From Hedera helix (lineage: Eukaryota > Streptophyta > Magnoliopsida > Apiales > Araliaceae), in NCBI GenBank assembly GCA_947179155.2, contig OX359273.1, positions 43,497,023 to 43,561,022 of the forward strand: a stretch of 64,000 bases of DNA, given 5' to 3'. Below the pieces are notes generated by a model. It made no database searches, was not told the origin of the DNA, and worked only from the letters and a program-made list of their open reading frames with translations. The position numbers and the translations under genes were made by a program. Shown here piece by piece: positions 1 through 12,278 of the stretch (position 1 is the first letter of the stretch; every line of letters starts with the position of its first letter).

Positions 1-94
1 CTGCATAAAATTGAAGGTAAATTTTCTTCTTCTAAGTCTCCAGGTGAGGCCCTAAGTTAGGATGTATACTATTGCATATTATAAGTTTTCAAAA

Positions 95-119
95 AATATA
101 TATATATATATATATATAT
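95..119. repeat. (TA)n microsatellite
   Basis: A run of alternating T and A of about 22 bases lies in the A+T-rich intergenic DNA at the left edge. No gene is visible in 1-525. Confidence 0.8.
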
Positions 120-298
120 GAAGAAAAAAACTTGTAAAAATATTAATTTCTAAAAAATTCTGGCTCTAGTGTTGATGGATCAAATGAACCAAATCTGAAT
201 CCCACCCTTATGTACCTGTTCCACAATGACTTATAAATTTGTTTGACCAATTTATAATTCAATTGCCATAAAAAAAAAAAAAAGTATTTGACATTGAC

Positions 299-405
299 TT
301 TTTTTAATTTATAAGTTGAATTATAAGTCAAAAAAATAAGTAATATATTATTATTTATTTTAAAATGATTTATAAGTCATTTTTTTTAAGTTGGTCAAAA
401 TATAT
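299..405. repeat. Diverged hairpin repeat, copy 1
   Basis: This stretch and 599-702 share the same order of blocks: a TATAAGTCAAAAAAATAA-like block, a spacer, then ATGAYTTATAAGTCATTTTTT followed by TTGGTCAA. The central TGAyTTATAAGTCA is itself palindromic. They look like two copies of one small non-coding repeat, probably the interior of a MITE. Confidence 0.45.
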
Positions 406-525
406 CAAATGTCCATTATGCCCTAACATATTATTCTAAATTACTTGCTCTATCATTCAATTCCTAGCAAATTCAGCAAGCAGAAGCCTTGTTCCTTATC
501 CGTTTTCATCTCACTCTTTGAGAGT

Positions 526-965
526 GTTTGAGAGGTATTTATAAATTGATTAACCCAATTTATAAGTATTTTAGTCAAAAAAATCGTTCAGGAGTAATTT
601 TTTTTCTTCTACTTATAAGTTTTAAAAAAAGTCAAAAAAAATAAATAACTATTTGTTACTTAAAAAAAATGACTTATAAGTCATTTTTTAAATTGGTCAA
701 CGATTATAAAATGACAGAAATATTTTCTTTTATTTTCTTAATATTCTTCTTATTAAAAGACATTTTAGTAATATTTATATTTTATTTTAATTTATAAGTT
801 ATTATTAGTCGAATATATTTATAACTATTATTTATAATTCCCGATTTATAAATAAAAGTGGTATCAATCACTTTTATTTATAAATCTACTAAAATTTAAA
901 CTTATAAATTTATCAAAATTTTATTTTTAAATAAAATAAATAAATTATTCCCGAACATCCTCTTT
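526..965. mobile_element. Possible MITE with imperfect terminal inverted repeats
   Basis: The left edge (GAGTGTTTGAGAGGTATTTAT) and the reverse complement of the right edge (GAGGATGTTCGGGAATAATTTAT) resemble each other imperfectly. This fits the 'gtgtttg...cgaacac' class of plant MITEs. The interior holds repeat copy 2 (599-702) and a perfect 18-bp inverted repeat at 843-860/869-886 with an 8-base loop. No coding capacity is visible. No clean target duplication was found, so the ends are approximate. Confidence 0.35.
843..886. repeat. Perfect 18-bp inverted repeat
   Basis: GATTTATAAATAAAAGTG at 843-860 is exactly complementary to 869-886, with loop GTATCAAT. It is a strong hairpin, most simply part of the surrounding MITE. 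Confidence 0.8.
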
Positions 966-1930
966 ATTTCTCTGATCCATGAACAAACTGTCATGATCAA
1001 ATCTATATGGGTTTTTACAGCTAAGCCCTGTTCTTGAGGGGAGACAGAATCAATGGAAGGTCCACCACCACATACATGAAACCCATGATCAAATGTCTGT
1101 TCTTTTTTGTACTTTAATTACATATTAATGATGACGGGGACTTTTAGTGCTTGTGGGCATATAATATCAGGAACTGGAGTTGTGGGTTTGAAACATAAGC
1201 AAAAATTGGAGCTTAGGCTTGATTTAATGAATTTAATATTTGCCGGGTCTTTTGGATGATATATTCGTAAGGGGTTTATTTGGGTTTGGGTTTGTTTTTG
1301 TTATTCAAGACAAAGTTTGAGGAATATATGATTGGTAGCTTGGCCATTTATGTGATACTATATATGCAATTGGTTGGATAGTAATGAAAAAATTGGTTAA
1401 ACCTTGCTGGAAACCATCTGCGGATGGTGATGGAGGTCGCCGAGGGAGGAGATGGCGATTCCGAAGTCCGGACTGATGGGTTGTTGTGGCGTAAGTATTC
1501 AGGTAGCCATGTTGTGGGTTATTTAGTATTTGTTTTTTATTATTGAAATATTTAATTTTTTTACATCGTGAAATAAATGTTATTAATTTTTTTTATAAAA
1601 TTATTATGTTATGATATTGAATTAATATATTTTTTTATTAATATTTTAAAAATAATTTTTACTTTAAATTTTAAGTTATAAATTATTATGAACCGACATA
1701 TTTATAATTATTTTAAGTTATTAATTATATTAATGTTAAATAATTTTATTTATAAATTAATTTATATTTTAATTTTTAATTAATTTATATTTTAATTATA
1801 AGACGATCTAAAATAAGTTATTGCCCGAACAAGCTCTCAGATATTCTCATCATCATACATGTAACGCTATACCCACGAAACCAGCCGTTAAAATGATTAA
1901 TGATTAAATCATCTCATCATCCAACCAATT
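966..1930. other. Intergenic, no gene seen
   Basis: A+T-rich DNA upstream of the bZIP gene. Around 1780-1835 there is another fragment resembling the MITE edge (GCCCGAACAAGCTCTC). No open frame with protein similarity was recognised. Confidence 0.6.
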
Positions 1931-2011
1931 GAAATTCAGGAGAGGGGAAAAACTGGACTGCAGTTCCTCCTCGCTGTGCAAATCATCGACACAGAAACGA
2001 ACGAATCTCAC

Positions 2012-2078
2012 TATAAAAACCTAAATTTCATACCTCTATTTCTAAATCTTCTCGTTTCCATCCTTTCCACCTATAAAA
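2012..2078 (+). promoter_or_regulatory. Candidate TATA boxes of the bZIP gene
   Basis: Two good TATA-like sequences, CTATAAAAAC (TATAAAA at 2012-2018) and CTATAAAAGC (TATAAAA at 2072-2078), lie 60 bp apart. Both are upstream of the inferred 5'-UTR exon, whose likely splice donor is GCG|GTAATT at 2236/2237. They would place the transcription start near 2045 or 2105. This is inferred from sequence only. Confidence 0.4.
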
Positions 2079-2236
2079 GCCTCAATTTGGCTCTAAAATC
2101 TTCTAATTACATGATTGATCTGATATTTGTCACTGTACTTTCCTCCTTTTCTTACAAACAAGTGTGGTTTCGTGCTGAGTTGATTCTGCAGCTCTCAATT
2201 AGGAATTTGATATGCTCAGCTCGTGCTATTTTGGCG

Positions 2237-2999
2237 GTAATTGAATTAATCAAATTCAAGCATTTTTTTTTATATTCACTAAGTTATCTGTATGCCCGAG
2301 CTAAATTACACCTTTTTATGGTTTCGATTGTTTAATTGTTTTGACTATTTTGGTTAAGTTATGAATTATGATACAATCCTCGTATATACTTGTATGTTTT
2401 TGTATGTATTTATGCAAACTAGGGTTTTATTTTTCATTTAATTTGGTGATCGAAGGAAGTGGAAGTTGGAATGTAGGATAGCTGTTTTCATTAGACGCAG
2501 TCACTTTAACTTGGGTGAATTCTCAAAGCAATAAAGCTTCTATTTGCAAGCTTGTTTTGAAGAATTTTGTTTCTCTGGACCAAGATTTTTCTGTATTCTA
2601 CATTGTTGAATGGTCGTATTCGAAAACAGTTGGGAATTTGAAAAATAATTTAAGATTTGAATTCTTTACACTGATTAAGGCATTATTGATACACTGATAC
2701 ACATGCATTATAATTTCTTTTCTCTTCCTCGATAATTCTTCTTCTTTTCTCCAAAAATAAAGGCATTGTTGATGCAGCATTGATGGTTCCTTGATATTGG
2801 TTAAGAGATTTTGGAATAAAATAAATGGAAGATCTGTAGAATGTTTTAGTCACTTCTTCCTTTGTATACATGACAGTTCTATTTATATGTTCTTTTCTTT
2901 TTATTGTACATTAAGGCTTTCTGAGTTTTCACATCTCCTGGGGAAATGTATATTAAAATTGAGTGAAGTGCTTGATATAATGTAGTGCATATACTGCAG
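2237..2999 (+). other. Inferred 5'-UTR intron of the bZIP gene
   Basis: The start-codon exon begins just after a good acceptor (ATACTGCAG|G, exon from 3000) and has only 31 bases ahead of its ATG. A further non-coding first exon is therefore expected. The best donor upstream is GCG|GTAATT at 2237. The T-rich interior agrees with an intron. The donor choice is an inference. Confidence 0.5.
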
Positions 3000-3000
3000 G

Positions 3001-3027
3001 ATGCTTTTGAGAAGGCGGTCCAGTTGA
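3001..3027 (+). other. Short upstream ORF in the bZIP leader
   Basis: An 8-codon frame (MLLRRRSS, then TGA) starts two bases into the exon and ends three bases before the main ATG at 3031. It would be on every mRNA that uses the 2999/3000 acceptor. Whether it affects translation is unknown. Confidence 0.4.
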
Positions 3028-3030
3028 ATA

Positions 3031-6000
3031 ATGGGCAGTAGTAAGATGGAAAAACCCACTAAGGATGCAAAAGAGGCTAAGGGGCCAAAGAACCCTACTT
3101 CTCAGGTTAACCCAACTTTTTTCTTCTTTTTTTAAAGTAATGGAGTGTCTCTTAGTTCTTCTTAGATATTTATATTTTTGATAAGAAATTCTTTTTAATC
3201 ATATGCCTCTTGTTGAAACTTCAATTCCATTGATGTTTTTTGATAATGTTCAGGAGCAGGCATCTTCTACAGGTGCTGGTACAGTTACTCCAGATTGGTC
3301 TGGATTTCAGGTTCCACTTCTTGAATATTTCTTGTTCATTTTAAGAATGTTATTGTTTTTAGTCAGCTGATGTAATTGGTTTTGTATAGGCATATTCTCC
3401 AATGCCTCCACATGGGTACATGGCGTCAAGCCCTCAAGCTCCTCACCCCTACATGTGGGGAGTTCAGGTTTAATATATTCTTCATCAGTTTTAATAAATT
3501 GTTTCTTGAGCGTTCTTTGTCCGTTCTATTAAAAATATCTCTATTCTCGCTTCAAATATGAATACTACGACTGTAGTCTTTTATTAAAAGAGCAAATATA
3601 GGATTAACACTACGTACTATTGTAGAAAGAAAACTCCTGGAGTATATCTAGTTTTAGGCTTGTCACCCAAAAGAAGATGCATCAGTGATCAGACATCTAA
3701 ATTTCTGGTACCATGCGATACTTCCAATTCAAATGAAAGGCAATACAAAAATATGTATGGGAAGAGTGACTTGGAGACGAGGACTTTATTTAAATTCAGT
3801 AGTCAAGTAGTTTTGGTGTCACTTTTTGATGTAGTTTATGTGAGCATTGTGAAAAACTAGCACAAAAAGAAGGTACAAACTGCAAGGGCTTGTAAGCAAA
3901 TTATTTTGCATTGTTATGCATGGCTATTCGATTAAATTAGGTTAGGAAACTATAGTCTATAGGGAATTTAAAAGTGTGGTAAAAATATATCTTTTAGATC
4001 TTTTTAATTATAGTAGGTAGTAATTGGGATATTTACTTGAAATTTATTTCTCAAATATGATTTTGATTCTCGACACTCAATGAGTTGTAGGGAATAATAT
4101 TTCAGTTGGAAAGCAGGAAAAAAAATTCAATAGTGGTAGTTATCAGGATCACGGATATGAGTACCAAACGGTGAATATATTGGCAGCTTCTATAGAGAGA
4201 GAAGTTTTATTTTTTGGGTGTTTTGGGGTGGGGGAGCAAATATTTCTCCGCTGATAAGAATTTGTGGAAGTTTGGCATCTATGCATGGCATTTTCTCCAC
4301 TCGTCGAAAACCCTTTATGTGCATGTTGTCAATACGTGTCTCCATCATGGGTTATGTAAGTTAGTAGATACCACCTGGCCAGGTTAGGGTCAGAGATAAG
4401 TAATTGTGTTCTCATATCAGCTAAATCTTTCAGCAAGGATTATCAAAATTTTGTTTATGATGGCGTCTCCGGGGTGGAATTTCAACCTCCGGTTTGCAAT
4501 TCATTTTTATTCTAATTTTTCTGTTTATTGGCAGCATTTGATGCCACCGTATGGTACTCCACCACATCCATATGTTGCTATGTATCCCCATGGTGGAATT
4601 TACGCGCACCCGTCTATTCCTCCGGTAATTTATGGTTGTTATTATTGTAATCTGTGCTTGGATAGTTTCCTTCTATTTGGTTGCTATTAATTTTGCTGTA
4701 AACCACCAGGGATCTTACCCATTTAGTCCCTTTGCGATGCCTTCTACAAATGGTGTTGTTGAGGCTTCTGTGAGTTACTTAAATTTGATTTTTCCCCCCT
4801 TTACAAATTGCTTTGGAAAAAATATGTCTGTGGTCAAATAGAATACTTAAAGAATGTCATCTGCATACAGGGTAATACTCCTGGTGGCATGGAAGTGGAT
4901 GGTAAGGCATCTGAGGGGAAGGAAAAATTGCCCATTAAAAGATCTAAGGGGAGTTTGGGCAGTTTAAATATGATTACAGGCAAAAACAATGAAGCTGGTA
5001 AAACATTAGGAGCATCTGCTGATGGAGGATACTGCAAAAGGTATGATTGATGTTTTTAGCTGATCAATCACACGGTCATAAATTAACTTGGGTTGTCCTT
5101 GAAAGAAAAAAAAAAGGAATATTAGGTAAATATATGTGATATGGTATAATGCTTACTTTAATTAACTGGAAAAAAGCATGTGAACTTCTGTCAAACAGAC
5201 AAACACCCACAGAAACCCATCGTTGAATTCTTTTCTTACATTACTTCTCGGTCTTTCTAGACATTTGACTAAACATTGGGTTATAAGAGCTTCATTATTT
5301 GGGAATAAAATAATATTGAAGAGCCTTGTCGCTTTTTGTCTGATCTCCAGCTTATATATTGTGCGAAACTCAAGGAAACTGTAGCTTTATTTTATCTCCT
5401 TAGTTTTCTGTAAAATCCATAATACTGTACGAGTGTATTTAATGGTTTTATTTCAGTATGCTTTTGAGTTTTGAACCTTCCTTGTTCCTACATATCGTCA
5501 TTAATTCACCTTTCAACATTGGCGAGGAAACATTTGGAGAAGTTAGTTAGAGAGGGTGGGAAATATCACTTGGTGAACTGGAAACATGTTTGTGCTCAAG
5601 TTAGGGTGGTTTGGACTTTGGAGGTTAAATTTTTTGGGAAATTTAGTGTTGATATGCGGGTCTAAGTGGCTGGAGGTTTGCTTTGGAGCAGGACTGTTTG
5701 TGGAAAAGGGTTGTGGGGTGAGATTTGGGCTGATTCAGGAGTGGTGGCCAAGGAATACCAGATGCCTTTTGAGTTGGCTTATGGAAGGAATCAATAATGC
5801 TTTGGTGACTAACGAATAGTTACTAAAGATGGATACAAAATGATGTGGTTGGTTACTATGACTAGACCCACCCATTTATAGTATATCATCAACTAATTAC
5901 ACTGACTAGACCCACCCATTCATGGTGGATCCTCAACTACTTACACTTTTGCTATATCATTTTGTAAGTTATTTTTTTTAAGATTGTTTTGTCACCATAG

Positions 6001-9000
6001 CAATACTCACAAGGAAATTGCATAAGGATGGACTAAGTTTTTTAAGTGTACTTATTTTGTGCTTGGGAATGTTCGTCGGTTTCGATTTGTAAAGATGTCT
6101 TGATTGCAGGCGAAAGCTTTGGGGGGGTGTCGTGGCAATTGGCATCCAGTGTTTTGAAGGAATTTTCAAGATTGGAAATTGTTGGAGGTGGAGCAACTTT
6201 TTCTGGCCTTGGGGGAGGTGGGCCTCCATTAGTTCTGGCCGGATTCCTGTTGAGTTCTATTATCAGAATTTCTGTGGTGGGGGTGAATTGTCTTTTCCAT
6301 GGCGCGTAACATGACTTTCTTTACATGGACAGCAGCACTTGGGGTGTATGTTATCTCAAGAATGTTGTGGAGGAGAGGTATGTTACGTATGCATGTGAAG
6401 AATCAATACTAACGAAATTGTAGACATTTTAAGGAGATGGAGTGGAGTATTGTTCAGATTAAAGATCTTTTTTTGTCTAATTTATTTTTCTTGCAAAAGG
6501 CTGTCTTCCCGGGATCTTCGATTCCCTTTGTTGGGTTTTGTCCGAGTTTAGTCATTTGGAGATGAGGTAGTTTTGTGATTTGGTGTCCGGGTGTTTCCTG
6601 CTTTCCTGTAGCTCTATTTTATGTGGGTGGTACCCCCTTGGAGGCTCGATTAGTACACATTTTTATTCATCAATAAATAAATGGCTGTGTTGTGTGTTGA
6701 GTTTGGCAAGCCTCCTTGCTTATGTGGTGCATGCTTCTGTGGATCTAATTACTATGCAGACTTGTTTCAGTGCCAATTAATGTTTACTGACAAAATCTGG
6801 TTGATACCAAATTTGCAGTGGTGAGAGCGGAAGTGAAGGATCAAGTGAGGAAGGAAGTGATGCAAATTCTCAAAATGTATGTATAGTCTAACATAGTCTG
6901 CTACATGATTCTTTCACCATATTTATTCATTGAATTTTATTTTGGGATTAATATATAACTGCGCTAACATGAAACATAATTTCGCATATTATGGACTAAG
7001 AAATCTGTTAGATATCCCATATAGTCAGTTTTATTTTGTGTATAAAGTATAAGTTTCATAGAATACAAACATATAGTTACAGTTTTTTCTTTTCTGTATT
7101 AAGAGGTATTTTTTAGATGCTTAACTTGTATATCCAACGTCTAAACTTTGAAACACTTTTAAGTTCTGTCATATCTTGTACTTTTGGAACAATGTTCTGT
7201 CTGTTATGATGTTTATGGAAGAAGACGAATTCTCTAACCTTGACTATGACTTACGTCTTACAAATTCCTCCCTGGAAGGTTTACATATTATTATTAGTGA
7301 TTATTACTGGGTCTGGACTTCATATTCCTTTTGTTGTTAATATGAGCCAAGTTTTTTTCATGATTATGCTTTTAACACAGAGTTCCCTTCATTTAATGGG
7401 TCCAGTTTCAATTAGTATTTAGCCATATTTTGGATCTATAATTAACTAAAACGCGTCGTTCTTTACTACTCTTTTCTTTTGATGTTATGTCTCAATGATT
7501 TTGTGAAGGACTCACAAATGAAGTCGGGAAGCAGGCAAGAGTCTCTGGAAGGTGTGCCTTGAGAATGATTTGCATCGTTGTCACTGTTGTGGCAGTGATC
7601 TGTGTTACTAATGAAACAGCATCATGTTGTTTTTGCTACAGCTGAAGCATCTCAGAATGGAAATGCTCGTGGTACGCAGAATGGAGGACAGAATGCACAG
7701 CACTCCATGGTTAACCAATCTCTTTCCATCGCCCCAATGCCTGCAGCTGGTGCTCCAGGAGGTGTTCCTGGTCCCACGACCAACTTAAATATTGGTATGG
7801 ACTATTGGGGTGGTGCAACATCATCCGCTATTCCTGCAATGCATGGAAAGGTACCTTCCACTTCAGCTGCAGGAGGAATGATTAATGCCGGATCTAGGGA
7901 GAGTATGCAGTCACAGCTTTGGCTACAGGTTCTATTTCTTCTCCATTTCTACGTGCCCTTCTTACCTTTTCTGTCAACTATTGTTATTGTTATAAATGCA
8001 CTTCATTTACTATCTCTCTAGTTCTTAGTGCACCGCATCTCTTCTAGAAAATGTTTGCTTTTTGGTTGGTTTTTTTATTACCATATAGGTGAAGTGTACT
8101 AAATACCTCTCCTCATTTTTTCTATGTTTTAAAGTGATGGGGTACAATAAGTTATTTTGTTTTGTTTTTATTTTTTCGTGTGAGAAGAGCCATTTACTTT
8201 AAGATGTGGTCCTCTCAATTTGTTTGTTCACTGAAGGGGAGGATTTGTGCATTCATACATAGACAATAGATCACTTGTTAGTGATTGTTGTAAGAAGAGG
8301 CAGTTTTGTAGTTATTTCTATCCATTGCGCCTTTGGGTGCACTAAGCTGATGTTGTTGCAAGCGTAATTATGAATGTTAATATAAGATATTGCAAGTTTT
8401 AGGTTTCTAAGGAATAGAAAAGGTGGTACTCTACAACTTAGTGTTTTTGGCTAAATCAGTTTCGAATTTAGACTGCAATTTATTATAGATATTTAAAAAT
8501 AGTGCCAACTTATTTATTTATTTCAATATTTGTTCACACCATCTTGTCCTGGTATGCAAAGACGTTATGGCATGTAATGTTTTATTGTTAGTGTTTTTTC
8601 CCGAGCTGGGTGGCCATGGGGATATGTGTTGGTGTGGTTGGGTGCAATTACGGGTGGTTTCACTCCCTTCAGAAGTGGAGAGTAGTTCCTTTTAGTACCA
8701 ATGTAACTTACAAGATCTGTATCAAGGTTTACCTGCGGCTGGATCTGAGTATGAGAGTTGAGTTGGCAGCTCTTTCATATTATTGGTGGGCTGATTATTC
8801 TTATATGGCAGTGGGGATTTCTTGACACTAAGGATATTTTTGTTTATATTGTGTGATGTGAATGAATTGTTTAGAAAAGTAAAGTTGGTGAGTATTGAGC
8901 AATACATCATCTTTTCTACGCATGCCATGTTTAGCTGTGATGGATGATGCCATAATTTCTGATTGTTCTAGTTTTGGACAATTGGGCTGTCAACAGGGCA

Positions 9001-10239
9001 CTGCACTTGCCTGCTGGAATTATGTTTTTGCTTTTGCTGGTTTGTTCTGTAAGTGTATTTTTTAACATTGTAAAGATCCAGGTAGGAACTTGACACAATT
9101 GACAACTTAACTGGAGTAGATAATTTTTGGCTTTAATGTTAATTAATACTCCCTCCGTTCCAAATTATAATATAAATATTGACTTTTGAAAAGTCAATCT
9201 CAAAATTCACATGATTCATTTAAATTTTGAAAGCAATAATCTTACAACTAATAGTACTTTTTAGGTAGTTTATGATATTCATAATATTATTGATATAAAC
9301 TACATAAATTCATGTCAATTTTGAGTTTGAAAATGTTTAAAATTGACTTTTAAAAAGTCAATATTGATCTTATAATTCGGAACGGAGGAAATATAATCTA
9401 TGGTCTTCCTGATTTAAGATCAACTGAATAAAGTAAAGCAAATAATTGAGTAGCTAATGTGGAATTTGGTATCCGGCATAATTGGAAGATTAATTTTACT
9501 TTTATGGTTCTCTCTCGAGCTACTAGCTCTCTCATCTTTCCGTATAAAGTTCTATTTACTTGTGTTCAGGATGAAAGGGAGCTTAAAAGACAGAGAAGAA
9601 AGCAATCTAACAGGGAATCCGCCCGCCGATCGAGGTTACGCAAGCAGGTACGGAAGTGTCCTTTTCAGCTTCTTAATTTGGCCTCATATGTTCTGTACTT
9701 TCATCAAATCATTTTTGTTGTCTACATGGGAGTCAGACAGAATGTGATGACCTGGCGCAACGTGCTGAAGCTTTAAAAGAAGAAAATGCCTCTCTTAGAG
9801 CAGAACTGAATCGCATAAGGAGCGAGTACAAGCAGATTATTGCTCAGAATGCGTCGCTCAAGGTAAAATGATTATGCAGGCCAATCAAAAAACTGTTGCT
9901 TGATACAAAATCAAGAGTTAAGTGCATGTTTAGTATGATTTCTTAATGCTTCTGTAGGCTTATATCTTAACTGTAAAGCTGTTCAGCGAAAAGGCCCACC
10001 CCTTGTCATGTTCTTTTGCTTTTGATAAAATTGCTATTGAAAGGCTAATCCAGGTTCCTATGCTTACCTTTTCTGACAAATATAAGAAAATTCTGGTGTG
10101 TGTCGTTCAATATGTTTTGCAGGAGAAACTTGGAGAAGTTCCTGGGCAAGAAGATGAATGGTCTAGTAGGAATGACCAACATGTGGGCAATGAAACTCAA
10201 CAAACTGGACAAACAGAACCTGTGCAAAGCGATAATTGA
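3031..10239 (+). CDS. bZIP16: G-box-binding bZIP transcription factor (bZIP16/bZIP68 class)
   Basis: Nuclear transcription factor that binds ACGT-core G-boxes (CACGTG) as a dimer. It joins 12 coding exons: 3031-3105, 3254-3310, 3390-3467, 4535-4624, 4710-4769, 4871-5040, 6819-6876, 7509-7551, 7642-7928, 9570-9647, 9737-9862 and 10123-10239. This gives 1,239 nt and 412 aa, close to the family's usual 400-410. All joins keep frame at GT-AG sites. Residues 1 to about 190 form the proline-rich MFMR region (TPDWSGFQ, PHPYMWGVQ, PPHPYVAMYP) with the conserved KLPIKRSKGSLGSLNMITG stretch. The basic region is at 312-332 with N320-x7-R328 (NRESARRSR). The zipper has heptad positions L338, L345, L352, I359, I366 and L373. 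Cys335 matches the redox-sensitive cysteine described for Arabidopsis bZIP16/68. The ATG was chosen because it opens the conserved MxSxxMEK start. The gene appears intact. bZIP16 versus bZIP68 cannot be separated here. Confidence 0.93.
5500..6770 (+). mobile_element. Decayed LINE (L1-type) 3' fragment inside a bZIP intron
   Basis: The 1.78-kb intron at 5041-6818 contains scrambled pieces of a plant L1 reverse-transcriptase C-terminus, same strand as the gene. Near 5550-5800 are GGKYHLVNWKHVCAQ and, in another frame, GLWRLNF with a WLEV/GVRFGL stretch. Near 6307-6345 is NMTFFTWTAALG, typical of the zinc-binding domain at the end of LINE ORF2. Many frameshifts and stops are present, so it is not active. 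Both ends are approximate, and I saw no poly(A) tail or target duplication. Confidence 0.6.
9147..9393. mobile_element. Stowaway MITE in a bZIP intron
   Basis: About 247 bp bounded by TA. The left end is TACTCCCTCCGTTCCAAATT and the right end is its near-complement (TTCGGAACGGAGGAAATA). Inside, GACTTTTGAAAAGTCAAT and GACTTTTAAAAAGTCAAT add a second inverted pair. This is the classic Stowaway (Tc1/mariner) terminus. It lies in intron 7929-9569 and does not disturb splice sites. Confidence 0.85.
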
Positions 10240-10628
10240 AGTTCTAGCTACCCTTTTGAAGAATGATATTGAAGGGCTTAACCTAACCATTTAGTAACAA
10301 GAAAAGTCCTTATGTACCAAGGAGTACGTAGCTCAAAATTAATTAAAGCTGACCATCTTTTAGTCTCAGAATCTGTCTATGATATATTATCCACCGATCT
10401 TAGCTCGACTATCCTTTTTAAGTCGAAGAAGTAGGATGGTATGTAGAGTGTGTAATCTGTGTCGCACCAACCCTTAATCTGTTGCAGAAAAGGGTAGTGT
10501 TTTCACCTATCTTAAACTTGTACGTACTAAAATATTTCTTGAGCTATTGGGGGGTAATTAATTATTAGTAGGCACTCGTTTATTCCCTGTTATATAGTAT
10601 TCTGTACTTATGAACTTTGTACTCGTGA

Positions 10629-10634
10629 AATAAA
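10629..10634 (+). terminator. Candidate poly(A) signal of the bZIP gene
   Basis: AATAAA, about 390 bases after the stop codon. It is the first canonical signal I see downstream. The intervening 3' region has no other gene. Confidence 0.4.
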
Positions 10635-10659
10635 AAATTTAGTGTAGTGGTTGGGGCCC

Positions 10660-11300
10660 ATAACTATTTTCAATTTTACGAGTTTGTCTGAAGTAGATTA
10701 GGATGCATAGAACCCTGTTTGTTTGTTTGTTTTTGCAATATATTTGATAAATTTGCATTCATATGTTCGAAGCATTTCCCAGTACAATGTCTCATTTACT
10801 ATTTATGCGAGGTGAGTTTTACAGAAATATCAATTTATTTTTATTTTTATTTTTTTATGAACATATCAGTTCTCTATGTTATATATTGATTGGCCATTGC
10901 AAAAGATTCTCATTTTTTTGGTGGTTAGGAAAAGTTGGCAGCAATTCACGCCAAATTAAAAAATTAGCAGATGTTTTCATTTTCTTATTAGGATCTCTCG
11001 CCTTCCTAATTCTTCCTATCATAAGCTAATTAAAGGCCTTTTGATTCTCACCAAAATTAAACAGTTCTTGTAATATTATAAGTAGACACCAAAAGGCACT
11101 TTGGTGCATGCAGGACAAGAAATAATTGATACTATTTCCTAAGTTACTATTGGTCTAGGTCCTATTTAATATTTAAGCCTTAGCTAGGGAAATATGAATT
11201 TCCAAAGGAAAATCGAAACTACAACAGCCATGAGTACTGATCCTATAGTTTTGGGTTTGATATTAATTAAACCCATGCAAAGAAAAAGAAAAAAATTATA
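10660..11300. other. Intergenic, no gene seen
   Basis: A+T-rich spacer between the bZIP gene and the XTH pseudogene. No repeat family or protein match was recognised. Confidence 0.6.
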
Positions 11301-12039
11301 AATATTATGGTATAATAATATATACTACACTCTTCTTCTTCTTCTCTCCTTAAAACGTCCCTCTCTCTCCTCTTCTTCTTCCTCTTTTTCTCCATTAAAA
11401 CGGCAGCAGGAGCAGCAGATGCTGAAGCTTTCAACCTCACCACCAAACCCTTCACCCAAATTTATTCTCCCCTCTTTAGCGAATTCAATATCCATAAATA
11501 CCCTGATGATCATTCCGGTACACCCTCCTGAATTAAAGAGTGGCAATTCATTAGAAAAACTAAGATTCGATCACAAATCTTTGTATGACAGACATCCTTG
11601 AGTAAATTGTTAGAAATTTGTCCTCTAATATGTTCAAAATTTTGTGTAATAGTTTGAGAATTAAGTACTAATGCAAAGGAAAACTAGTATTAATTTTTGT
11701 TGATGATATACAAGGATTAATATTTTCAGAAATGACAACATATATGTGTATTTTTTGGTGGGCATCCAATGTGGACACATTTGAGAAAGAATTGGACGTA
11801 CATAGAGTTCTTAGGTAACATTCAAGGGAAGCCATGGAGGTTCCAAACAAACATGTATGGTAATGGAAGCTTGAAACGTGCAAGGGAAGAGAGATACAGA
11901 CTGTGGTTCGATCCAAGCAAGGAGTTTAATCCATACAGCATCCTCTGGACGCCGAGTACTATGTAAATTCGTTTCATCTTCAAGTGATTTTGCTCTTCTT
12001 TTAGGAAAATTTTACCATCTTTCATGTGTTTGAACCTAT

Positions 12040-12044
12040 ATATA
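12040..12044. repeat. Target-site duplication ATATA, left
   Basis: ATATA directly before the Copia element is repeated at 18364-18368 directly after it, which fixes both ends of the insertion. Confidence 0.75.
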
Positions 12045-12245
12045 TGATAGATTAATTGAAACAGAAATAATATGAGATTATCATTCAAAGGAAGAAACCA
12101 AATTACAAGTGAAGTAAACTAAAAATAGGCTAACCCTTAACTAGGCAAAACTAGGGCAACATTAAGGAAATAGAAAAATACAATACTATCCTACCTAACA
12201 TAAGCTAATAACAAAATAGTATTAATAATAACAATAATTCTAATA
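12045..12245 (-). repeat. Copia 3' LTR
   Basis: 201 bp. It matches 18149-18363 except for scattered substitutions and a 14-bp internal duplication present only in the other copy. Read on the element strand the ends are TATTAG...ATCA, so the usual 5' TG is TA in both copies. Confidence 0.88.
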
Positions 12246-12256
12246 TCCCCCCACAA
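12246..12256 (-). other. Copia polypurine tract
   Basis: On the minus strand GTTTGTGGGGGGA ends exactly at the 3' LTR, as expected for the plus-strand primer. Confidence 0.75.
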
Positions 12257-12278
12257 ACTCATGATACAACGGTGGAAA

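Noticed and set aside
8610..8825. 71-codon frame in a bZIP intron
   Set aside because: Sits between well-supported exons and has no domain. Treated as intronic.
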